A DNA stretch of 64,000 bases from NCBI GenBank assembly GCA_017554335.1, contig JAFZIO010000036.1, positions 1 through 64,000 on the forward strand, in the 5' to 3' direction. The translations under genes and the position numbers were made by a program. Numbering within the stretch: the first letter of the stretch is position 1; every line of letters starts with the position of its first letter. The stretch is from Bacteroidales bacterium. Lineage in GTDB: Bacteria > Bacteroidota > Bacteroidia > Bacteroidales > UBA932. The notes below the pieces were generated by a model that did no database searches, had not been told where the DNA came from, and saw only the letters and a program-made list of their open reading frames with translations. Below are positions 16,737 to 23,891 of the stretch, piece after piece.

Positions 16737-18902
16737 CTATTTGTACTCCATGTACAATTTCGCGTAGTTCGAAGATTTCGATACGTATTTATACTTGTTG
16801 CCGTACTGGTCGGTATGACCGAACTTGCCTTTCATCTCGGAGTTGGTGGCTTTCCAGAGGGCCTCGCTGCTGTTGAATACGCTGACTTCGTTCTCAATCA
16901 GCGGCATGCTGTCGAGCGCGAGATGCCATACCGATTCGCCACTGCCTCTGTTGTTCGAGTACTTGAAGTCCAGGGATGAGATGGCCCCCATCTTTCCGGC
17001 GGAATAGGAATCAACATGGAAGGTGATGGAAGTGGTTGTGTACGTGGAGAAATTGTTGGACGAATTGTCACAGGTAATGTCCAGGCCGGCACCGTTTTTC
17101 GTCACCTTGATGATGTTGTCATAACTCTTTGACCAGGTGACGTCCGGAATCTCGGTGTCGCCACCTCCGGTCTCGCAATCCAGGGCGATTCTCATGCTGA
17201 AAGTAACCTCCTGTATCTTGGGAACGTTCTTGTCCGGAGCAACGAAGTCCATGGTGATACCGGATGCTTTGGACTCCTCAGTTTTGTAGACGGGGTCCTT
17301 GATAATGGACACAAGAATTATAGGCTGTTGGGGACTTACTTTCAATAAAGACTCGGCTGCAATAGAGTATGGGTTATCCTTCGTGAATTTGCCAAGTTCG
17401 ACCAGTTTCCCCGTGCTTTCATTTATATAATACACGTAGGTGAGGATATGCTCGCCGTCCTGGGTGAATTTAATCTCCTTGTCATTCAGCTTTGGAACGA
17501 CAGATGTTTTGTTGATGTTTATTCGGTTTATCCTCGTGCCGAAATTATATACGTTTTCTTTTATCTTCAAGGCGGAAACGCTGTTGACGTTATGGCCTGT
17601 ACCGAACTGTGACTTTAACTGGCTCACATCTTCATGGATTTCTCCGTTGAGGATTGCCTTGACAAACTGCATATAACTTGTGGCATCAAAGAATGTCAGC
17701 CCGTTACGCTTGAGGAATATGTCGAATGCGTCTTTGAGCGATTCCGCTCCGTCCAGCTGCGATTCAATCAAGGTGACTATCTTCTTGTCCGATGTCTTTT
17801 TTGACAGGTAATCTATGAAAAGGCTCATTCCGTAGCCGTGATCCTTATATGCTTCGCAAGTGTTGTTGATGGGCATGAACTCATTTAGAAGCAGATATGC
17901 ATTTTTGGATGCATTATCCCCCATTTTTTTGTTTCCTGTAAGCTTCTCTGTCCAGGTACCTATGGCTTCTCCGAGCATAGTCCATTCATTGCCCACAGAA
18001 CCTTCCCACATAATATCGTTTCCGCTTCGAGTGTCGTAGAAAATATTATGGATAACATGGAATGACTCATGCACGAGCGTCTGCTGAAAATCCTGAAGTT
18101 TAGTCTTCTCGAGTTTGGAGGCCATGAGCGCTTTCAGCTCAGTAGCATTCAGGGCAATCCAGCCCCAATCCTTGCAGACGGGATTGACCCTGGCGGCTGC
18201 AAGAGTCTCCGAATCGAGAATCGGACTGACAACCAGCTGCAGGTATGGAAAATTAGTGTTGAATTTGTATGAAGCCAGAAGGTCCAGGGCTTTAGTGGCC
18301 TGGTCGAATATGACGTCGTTGATGTCCTCGGAGTAGATGTTCAAGATGCCTATTTCCGTGTTGGCCGTCTTGGTGGAGGGTCTTCCGGTGTTCTTTGCCA
18401 GGCCGATGGTGAGGAAAGGGTTGCCGTCTTTGGACTCGCTGACCTTAGGTACGGTGACTGAAACATAACCGTCCTTTACTTTGAATGGCACGGGGATGGC
18501 TTCGCTCAGCAATTTATCGGAATGGACATCGTATCCGGCCATTTTTGCGACAGCTTGCACGTCCTGGGCATTGCCGGAGTAGAGTATCCTGATCTCAAAA
18601 GAATTTTTTGTTCCTTTAGGATCGAGAGTGACCTGATAGAACGGTGAAATCTCGAATTCGCCGAGCACGCTTCCTTTCTTGACATCGGATATGGCAACCT
18701 TGGTGTCGCCGCCGAATGTGCCTGAAGGGAAGTCTATGGTGATGTCGTCTTTTTCGATGGTTCCTCCATAGGACGGAACTTCCTTCCAGTCACCTGACTT
18801 GACTAAGGTGTCAGGAGTAATCTTTTTGTCCGGGTGGCAGGCTGCACACAACAGTATTGCCACTAACGCAGTAATGGTATTGGTCAGTCTCAGAGCTCTC
18901 AT
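16737..18902 (-). CDS. Large lipoprotein with HExxH metalloprotease motif, unknown
   Basis: 721 residues. A lipoprotein signal ends at Cys22 (LLCAAC). Residues about 45-80 (GGTIEKDDITIDFPSGTF) look like the start of a ZU5-like domain. HESFH at residues 278-282 is an HExxH zinc motif, followed by WEGSVGNEW and GEAIGTW, where Glu311 could be the third ligand of a gluzincin. The C-terminal half is Ig-like or beta-rich and unrecognised. The ATG at 18902 is preferred over an upstream TTG. A TATCTTTG box (minus strand, 18916-18909) lies just before it. Protease activity is inference from the motif. The gene is AT-richer than the flanking core genes. Confidence 0.75.
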   Translation of the reverse strand: MRALRLTNTITALVAILLCAACHPDKKITPDTLVKSGDWKEVPSYGGTIEKDDITIDFPSGTFGGDTKVAISDVKKGSVLGEFEISPFYQVTLDPKGTKNSFEIRILYSGNAQDVQAVAKMAGYDVHSDKLLSEAIPVPFKVKDGYVSVTVPKVSESKDGNPFLTIGLAKNTGRPSTKTANTEIGILNIYSEDINDVIFDQATKALDLLASYKFNTNFPYLQLVVSPILDSETLAAARVNPVCKDWGWIALNATELKALMASKLEKTKLQDFQQTLVHESFHVIHNIFYDTRSGNDIMWEGSVGNEWTMLGEAIGTWTEKLTGNKKMGDNASKNAYLLLNEFMPINNTCEAYKDHGYGMSLFIDYLSKKTSDKKIVTLIESQLDGAESLKDAFDIFLKRNGLTFFDATSYMQFVKAILNGEIHEDVSQLKSQFGTGHNVNSVSALKIKENVYNFGTRINRININKTSVVPKLNDKEIKFTQDGEHILTYVYYINESTGKLVELGKFTKDNPYSIAAESLLKVSPQQPIILVSIIKDPVYKTEESKASGITMDFVAPDKNVPKIQEVTFSMRIALDCETGGGDTEIPDVTWSKSYDNIIKVTKNGAGLDITCDNSSNNFSTYTTTSITFHVDSYSAGKMGAISSLDFKYSNNRGSGESVWHLALDSMPLIENEVSVFNSSEALWKATNSEMKGKFGHTDQYGNKYKYVSKSSNYAKLYMEYK

Positions 18903-19011
18903 ATACTGCAAAGATAAGAAAAAGTGCTATACCCGGAGTACAAAAATTCTAACTTTTCCGTCTCCTACGCACGTCTTGTGAGGTTTGCGGAGTATTTGGA
19001 GAACCGAAAAA

Positions 19012-19341
19012 TTACAATACCTGTGCAAAATGGTCAAGATAACGATTGAAAGCGGCAAGCTCGACAAGGTTCCGTTCTAGGAAGGCATTGCAGTAAAGTT
19101 CCCTGAAACGGCAGAGTTCTTCCAGCATGGCAGAACGAAGCATAGGAGAAGCCTCGGCTCGTCCATATTTAATAGTTAGGTCGACCAGTTCTTGAAAACG
19201 GGCAAATGCACTATCAGCCCTGGACTCTTTCCCTGCCTCCAGTGCCCGATAGATACGGGAGGTCTCGCTGCCGATGTTTGCCATCTGCTGCGGGAAAGTC
19301 AATTCAGCCCATCGGCCGTTTTCAAGCTCTTGATGCTGCAT
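19012..19341 (-). CDS. Small helical protein partner of DUF5674 (HEPN-like?)
   Basis: 109 residues starting MQHQELENGRWAELTFPQQMANIGSE. It is predicted all-helical, with EVSR-like (SETSRIYRALEAG), ADSAFARFQELVDLTI, and LEELCRFRELYCNAF segments. I recall such small helical proteins encoded beside DUF5674 in gut Bacteroidetes and Firmicutes; the helical layout resembles HEPN proteins but the usual Rx4-6H motif is not visible. The start codon overlaps the DUF5674 stop by one base, so the pair is co-translated. Function unknown; an antitoxin/toxin or nucleotidyltransferase-partner role is speculation. Confidence 0.75.
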   Translation of the reverse strand: MQHQELENGRWAELTFPQQMANIGSETSRIYRALEAGKESRADSAFARFQELVDLTIKYGRAEASPMLRSAMLEELCRFRELYCNAFLERNLVELAAFNRYLDHFAQVL

Positions 19342-19682
19342 TACTCCGAAATATACTGATTGACGATACCTGCTATCTTTTCTCTTACATCTTTGTCCAA
19401 CACATCCCTGGAAGGATTGCCCTGCCATGAACGGATGTTAATGAGCGAATCATATTCTATGAAATCTTCACCTGTCTCGTCGGGATATAGGTTAAAACCC
19501 CAGAGAGAAGACTGCTGTGAACCATTCTCCAATAACAGTCGCTCAAGGTCTGCATGCAAATCAGCATCTATAGCCAATAAGCCTTGATCTACGTCCGCAA
19601 CACATTTAACCATGTCACCAAATGTGTTGGCGGCATAATCCTTCAATTCGGCTCTTGATATTGGACTGTTAAGAACAAACAT
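19341..19682 (-). CDS. DUF5674 family protein
   Basis: 113 residues. The conserved core DVDQGLLAIDADLHADLERLLLENGSQQSSLWGFNLYP and EYDSLINIRSWQGNPS matches what I know of DUF5674, a family without assigned function. It forms a two-gene unit with the small helical protein that follows with a one-base overlap. A TATTTTTG box just upstream on the minus strand may be its -7 element. The gene sits immediately outside the tRNA-fMet terminator copy at 19709-19750, in AT-rich accessory DNA. Confidence 0.85.
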   Translation of the reverse strand: MFVLNSPISRAELKDYAANTFGDMVKCVADVDQGLLAIDADLHADLERLLLENGSQQSSLWGFNLYPDETGEDFIEYDSLINIRSWQGNPSRDVLDKDVREKIAGIVNQYISE

Positions 19683-19708
19683 TGCGTACTTCTTTCTGCA
19701 AAAATAAC

Positions 19709-19750
19709 AAAAAAAGAGGAATCATCCGTTAGATAATTCCTCTGTAGTAG
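19709..19750 (-). repeat. Displaced tRNA-fMet 3' end plus terminator (candidate att site)
   Basis: This 42-bp stretch on the minus strand is identical to 27136-27177 on the plus strand: CTACTA (the end of tRNA-fMet) followed by the AGAGGAAT/ATTCCTCT terminator and T-run. Here the rest of the tRNA is missing; upstream on the minus strand is unrelated DNA, apart from AGGTTCGAG, a 9-base match to the T arm at about 27 bases before CTACTA. The missing tRNA 3' half lies 4.1 kb away at 23847-23884. Confidence 0.85.
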
Positions 19751-20050
19751 ACCAAACAGGTAAATTCTCGAACCTTCTGGAGGACCTTCTGAAGGTTGAA
19801 AGATTTTCACAATATATTGAAAATCAGGATAATAATATGATGGAAATGGAAGACTCAGAGTAATAGGCTTCAAAAACTGTGAAAACAGGCTGTTGGAAGA
19901 GTGATTGAACAGTATACGTTTATTGGGAGATAATCGCTATTTTTAGACCGACAAATCGGAATTTGCAATTATTTGGCTATCAGTCGTTGATGCGGATTTA
20001 ACCTTTGCTTGTATTTTGCATCTAATGTTTAGACGCAATTCCAAAACCGT

Positions 20051-22048
20051 ATGAAATCTCATCCGCTTCGAACCATTGTTATAGCATTAGCTTGCTCTTT
20101 CTTATGTCTTGAAATGAGTGCCCAGCGTATCGTATGTGACGAAACCTGCAAACTGGCTGATGCTCCGCCGGCAACTGCTTCTGCCGTTACCACGAAACCG
20201 GCACAGACAAAACCAACCGCTTCCACAAAGAAAACGACCTCAACTCCGGTATCTGTAGTAAAGGAAGAACCCGGCTTTGCCGTAGTCAGTCCCGTCGGCA
20301 GGTCATCTGTAGAACTGATTCAACAGACTCCGAGGCTCCAGACACTGGACGGCAAGACCATTGCTGTGGTTGGTGTGAGCTTTATGACAAGTGTTACCCA
20401 TCCGGAAATCAAGCGACTCATTCTGGCGCATTATCCATCGGCAAAAGTGATCCTGTTGGATGAGATCGGAATCGCCGGACCTTATCCGGCACCTGGCGTC
20501 ACTCGCAAAGCCAAGGAAGAGTTTCAAGCCAAACTAAAGGAGATGGGTGTGGATGCCGTGATTTCCGGCAACGGGGGCTGCGGACTTTGCACGCCTAAAG
20601 AGACAGGGTCCTGCATCGCCGCCGAGTACCTGGGCATCCCATCAGTGATTATCGCGGGTCCTGGTTTCGTGGACCAGGCCAAATATACGGCCCTCAACAA
20701 CGGTGTTCCCGTGATGCGGGTGGCGCAGTACCCAGGTGCATTCGCAACCCATACGGCCGATGAACTGATTAAGAATACGCGCGAAATCCTATGGCCGCAG
20801 ATTGTGGAGGCGCTCACCAAACCCATCAGCGAAGAAGAGCGTTCGGCCGGCATTTCCGGAAACAAGGGAGACATTCGTGACGATACCTTCTTCGGCACGC
20901 TGGATGAAGTCAATGAATACTTTAAGGAAATGAAGTGGTCCGACGGTCTTCCCATCGTTCCGCCAACCTTCGAGAAAGTGGAATCTTTCCTGAAGTATAC
21001 CGATATGAAGTGGGATGAGACCGTCGCAATTCTTCCCATTGCACATAGGGTTACAAAGGTCTGGCACGTGGCCGTGAATGCGGTTATGGCTGGCTGTAAG
21101 CCGGAATACATGCCTATTCTGATTGCTCTTACCAAGGGTCTTGGAGACGGGACTTTCCGCCGAACGCTGGCAAGTACGCACGCCTGGATTCCCTACAGCT
21201 GGTTAAATGGTCCGGTGGCCCGGCAACTCGGCATCGACAGTGGTCAGGGGCAAATCAACGAGACTGCCAATATGGCGATTGGACGCTTTATGAACTTGGC
21301 TCTGATGAATCTTTGCGGCTATTATGTAAAGCAGGACCGGATGGGGACCTTCGGCTATCCAATGTCCTGGTGTATGGTGGAGGACGATGCCGCCTGCCTC
21401 CGTATCGGCTGGAAACCATATCACGTACGCAAGGGATTCGACCTCAATGACAACACCATCACCCTTGGTTCTACGCTGCTCTGGGGTAATAATATGGCAC
21501 CTTCTACAACCAATCCTCAGAAAGTGATGGAACTTATCGCCTGGGACATCAGCGAGCGTAGCCAGTTCGCCCTGGGCAGCGGCCGCCAGTTCACCTTCCG
21601 CACAATCTTGATGACCGAACCGGTGGCGGCTATACTTGCCGGAAAGTACAAAAGTCCTGAAGCACTGGAGAAGGTCCTGATCGATGAATCCCGCCGGCCA
21701 GTTAGAGAAAGGGCTTTTGCCAACTATTACGCCAATCCAGGCGGAGCAAAAGATGGAGGAAAGCACAATCTGCGGCAGTACCAGGGCCATATCCGCAAAG
21801 ATGAGGGTGGAGAAATGACACCAACTCCGGAGTGGTATGATTCTCCTGAAAGCGAGCAGATGACCATCCCCACGATGAAGCGTGGAATGACCGCCTTCCT
21901 CATCACCGGCGATGCCGCCCGTAACAAGGTGCAGACCATGCCCGGCGGCGGATATGCTACTGTCAAGGTTGAACTGCCCCACAACTGGGACAAACTGATG
22001 GCTGAACTTGGGTATCAGCCACTGAAAGAGTTTTTCGTCGACAAATAG
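20051..22048 (+). CDS. Exported UGSC-family protein (Cys version)
   Basis: 665 residues. A signal peptide (to about residue 25) and a Thr/Lys/Pro-rich linker (about 38-75) precede a Rossmann-like domain with GGCGLCTP at residues 175-182, where UGSC-family proteins carry the (U/C)GSCT motif; the codon is TGC, so Cys not selenocysteine. The C-terminal part has WSDGLPIVPPT, VNAVMAGCKPEYMP and NGPVARQLGIDSGQG, which I recognise from the family's second domain. The enzyme activity is not settled. The family is mostly thought of as cytoplasmic, so export is notable. The next gene begins 2 bp after the stop. Confidence 0.75.
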   Translation: MKSHPLRTIVIALACSFLCLEMSAQRIVCDETCKLADAPPATASAVTTKPAQTKPTASTKKTTSTPVSVVKEEPGFAVVSPVGRSSVELIQQTPRLQTLDGKTIAVVGVSFMTSVTHPEIKRLILAHYPSAKVILLDEIGIAGPYPAPGVTRKAKEEFQAKLKEMGVDAVISGNGGCGLCTPKETGSCIAAEYLGIPSVIIAGPGFVDQAKYTALNNGVPVMRVAQYPGAFATHTADELIKNTREILWPQIVEALTKPISEEERSAGISGNKGDIRDDTFFGTLDEVNEYFKEMKWSDGLPIVPPTFEKVESFLKYTDMKWDETVAILPIAHRVTKVWHVAVNAVMAGCKPEYMPILIALTKGLGDGTFRRTLASTHAWIPYSWLNGPVARQLGIDSGQGQINETANMAIGRFMNLALMNLCGYYVKQDRMGTFGYPMSWCMVEDDAACLRIGWKPYHVRKGFDLNDNTITLGSTLLWGNNMAPSTTNPQKVMELIAWDISERSQFALGSGRQFTFRTILMTEPVAAILAGKYKSPEALEKVLIDESRRPVRERAFANYYANPGGAKDGGKHNLRQYQGHIRKDEGGEMTPTPEWYDSPESEQMTIPTMKRGMTAFLITGDAARNKVQTMPGGGYATVKVELPHNWDKLMAELGYQPLKEFFVDK

Positions 22049-22050
22049 CA

Positions 22051-22713
22051 GTGAACAGGGTTCTTTACATTGGAGTATTTCTTGTAATTCTTTCCCTCCC
22101 GCTTTCAGCGCAGGAGGTTCTCAGTCCTGCAAAAATTCAATCAAGGATGGGTCGGAAGCATCTCCCTTCGTTAGGTCTTCCCGAGAGGTTGGACAATCGA
22201 ATTGACGCCATTATCCGATACAGGGAAGAACGTTGGGAAGGCTTTGATTCGGTTTGGGCCGTTCCTAACTGGACAATGTGGGAGATGAAAGCTGACGGTC
22301 CCTCCGTACCTGAGCATCTAGGTGCTATCCTGGAACTATGCCGCAACTGGGCGGTGGAAAAGCCGAAAGGCACTGCTGATATTGTCTATGGCCCTTTTAA
22401 AGGCGGATGGTTTATTGCCGTGTGCAAGAAAACCCGTAGCAGCCTGGGGTGGAAATCCATAGCGTTCGTGATCCCACCGGAAGGAATCGTGGAAGGTAAG
22501 CGCATCTACGATTACAGTCACAGCGTCAACTGGCTGGAGCATCAGATCGGCTACAATCTCTATCCGAAACTGCCGGGCCATATCCAGGAGATCATCGAGG
22601 AAATGACAGCAGCCGAACTTCTATGCCCCGTTCAGGAATTCGACCCGGCAATGGATGAACATCCGGATCAGGAAATTGACTACGATTGGGAAGCCGATTC
22701 CCGGGAGATGTAG
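22051..22713 (+). CDS. Exported protein of unknown function, partner of UGSC protein
   Basis: 220 residues from a GTG start 2 bp after the previous stop. A signal peptide (MNRVLYIGVFLVILSLPLSAQ) precedes a mixed alpha/beta chain with several Trp residues (WEGFDSVWAVPNWTMWEM) and an acidic C-terminus (DPAMDEHPDQEIDYDWEAD). No family recognised. The tight spacing and shared export signal suggest it works with the UGSC-family protein in the periplasm. Confidence 0.7.
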   Translation: MNRVLYIGVFLVILSLPLSAQEVLSPAKIQSRMGRKHLPSLGLPERLDNRIDAIIRYREERWEGFDSVWAVPNWTMWEMKADGPSVPEHLGAILELCRNWAVEKPKGTADIVYGPFKGGWFIAVCKKTRSSLGWKSIAFVIPPEGIVEGKRIYDYSHSVNWLEHQIGYNLYPKLPGHIQEIIEEMTAAELLCPVQEFDPAMDEHPDQEIDYDWEADSREM

Positions 22714-22814
22714 GTTCCACCGACAAAAAAACGGATTCTCACAATCTCGAACTTTTCACAGAATCGTAATTCTCTGATAATCCAATAACCATTTTTGCTG
22801 GCTTGCCGTTGCCT

Positions 22815-23142
22815 CGAAGACAACAGTAACGGCCACTCGTTGTCTTCGCCGCACAAATTATGGCAAAAAACAGCAAAACGTGCGCGCGAGGACTATGAAA
22901 TGCCCCGCACATAGTCTTCGCGTACAACGAGAAAAACTCAAGTACTACGAAAGAAGGTAACAAGGCGCCTTCAGGCGCCGCGGCGGAGTGTCAGCGAGGT
23001 TTTTGTGAGAAAACCGAAGCAACGGAGCCGCCGACCGGAACGTAGTGAAGGTCGCATGTCCCCTGGGGGACCGCTGCGTAGCAGCGAGGGGGAAGTAGGC
23101 GGAGCCTCCGCTACTAAACAGAAAAGCCAGCCTCAATGGCTG
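22815..23142. other. Hairpin-rich noncoding region
   Basis: The 550 bp between 22714 and 23263 hold no convincing gene but a series of strong inverted repeats: CGAAGACAAC/GTTGTCTTCG at 22815-22848, CGCGAGGACTATG with a one-mismatch partner at 22885-22922, GGCGCC-TTCA-GGCGCC at 22964-22979, nested GC-rich stems up to about 23117, and GCCAGCC/GGCTGGC at about 23126-23142. It may be a structured RNA, a palindromic element or the noncoding end of a mobile element. Confidence 0.55.
23104..23121 (+). repeat. 18-bp repeat containing the tRNA-fMet end
   Basis: GCCTCCGCTACTAAACAG on the plus strand here is repeated exactly on the minus strand at 23842-23859. Its first 13 bases equal the last 13 of the tRNA-fMet gene region (27129-27141). 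The two copies bracket the small lipoprotein gene at 23264-23755 as inverted repeats. Confidence 0.75.
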
Positions 23143-23263
23143 GCCTGGTAGTAGAACAGGTGTTAGAAATTTCGAACGAGTTCATCAATGGATTTAAGGC
23201 AGTGATGAGTTATTCGGGAATCGATATAAAGGAATAATCTTAGGAAGGTACAAGTAATTCGCA

Positions 23264-23755
23264 TCATCGCGAATGGATATACACGGTTATCAATCCCGAT
23301 TGGTTGTCAGGTACTATATCTGAAACCTTGATACACCTCTTTCTTAGACTTAGAATCTTCAAAACATCCTTATCTGTAAGGACCGCTTTATTGTTGTAAA
23401 CATATGCCACCTTCAGCCCTTCGAAACAGATGTCTTCATTATTGGCAACATAATCCATGATACATTTATTCACATGCAAATAACCATCCTTTGCCTTTCT
23501 GGTTCTAATGTGTACTTCTCTTGTCTTGTGTCCAGTATCTATTATTTGCGATGATTTATAATCGTTAGTCTTGATACTACCGTAATATGTGTCGTAAAAT
23601 AGAACAGGTATGAACTCCTGAGCCAAATTGTCGAGGAGAATACTTAATTCATAGGAATTGTATTGCTCATTATCGGCTATACCTGATTGTGTACTAAATC
23701 GGCCACAAGCAGCAAAACAGATAAGAATTAGAAATATGAGGGCGTTCCTATTCAT
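23264..23755 (-). CDS. Small lipoprotein of unknown function
   Basis: 163 residues from the ATG at 23755. The signal MNRNALIFLILICFAAC gives a lipidated Cys at position 17. The mature part is beta/alpha mixed, with repeated Lys/Arg patches (THKTREVHIRTRKAKDGY-like) and a C-terminal strand (LITVYIHSR). No family recognised. It is AT-rich compared with core genes and lies between the inverted 18-bp tRNA-end repeats, suggesting it came in with a small mobile or inserted segment. Confidence 0.65.
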   Translation of the reverse strand: MNRNALIFLILICFAACGRFSTQSGIADNEQYNSYELSILLDNLAQEFIPVLFYDTYYGSIKTNDYKSSQIIDTGHKTREVHIRTRKAKDGYLHVNKCIMDYVANNEDICFEGLKVAYVYNNKAVLTDKDVLKILSLRKRCIKVSDIVPDNQSGLITVYIHSR

Positions 23756-23814
23756 AGGACTCAAAAATAAGCAATTCGAACTCAAAACACAAGACCTACG
23801 ATAGTCTGAACACG

Positions 23815-23846
23815 AAAACAGGACACTTCCGAAGAAATGTCCTGTT
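23815..23846 (-). terminator. Terminator after the tRNA-fMet fragment
   Basis: On the minus strand a hairpin with ACAGGACA and TGTCCTGT arms and a TTCG-containing loop, followed by TTTT. It lies directly after the CTACTA end of the tRNA-fMet remnant and would end transcripts from sppA. Confidence 0.75.
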
Positions 23847-23884
23847 TAGTAGCGGAGGCAGGACTCGAACCTGCGACCTCCGGG
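23847..23884 (-). pseudogene. 3' half of tRNA-fMet (remnant)
   Basis: These 38 bp are identical, on the minus strand, to 27104-27141, i.e. from the 3' side of the anticodon stem through the T arm to CTACTA. The 5' half and anticodon are absent; instead the sppA stop codon lies 7 bp upstream. It cannot form a tRNA by itself. Such 3' halves are typical scars of integration or recombination at tRNA genes. Confidence 0.9.
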
Positions 23885-23891
23885 CCAAGCC

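Noticed and set aside
19643..19873. 76-residue open frame covering the tRNA-fMet terminator copy
   Set aside because: It runs through the att-like repeat and the promoter of the DUF5674 gene; composition is not protein-like.
20570..20600. Selenocysteine at the UGSC motif
   Set aside because: The codon is TGC (Cys); no in-frame TGA is present.
22945..23136. 63-residue open frame in the hairpin-rich block
   Set aside because: It lies wholly within nested palindromes; no start context or motif.
23847..23884. A functional second tRNA-fMet
   Set aside because: Only the 3' half is present; the anticodon and 5' arm are absent.
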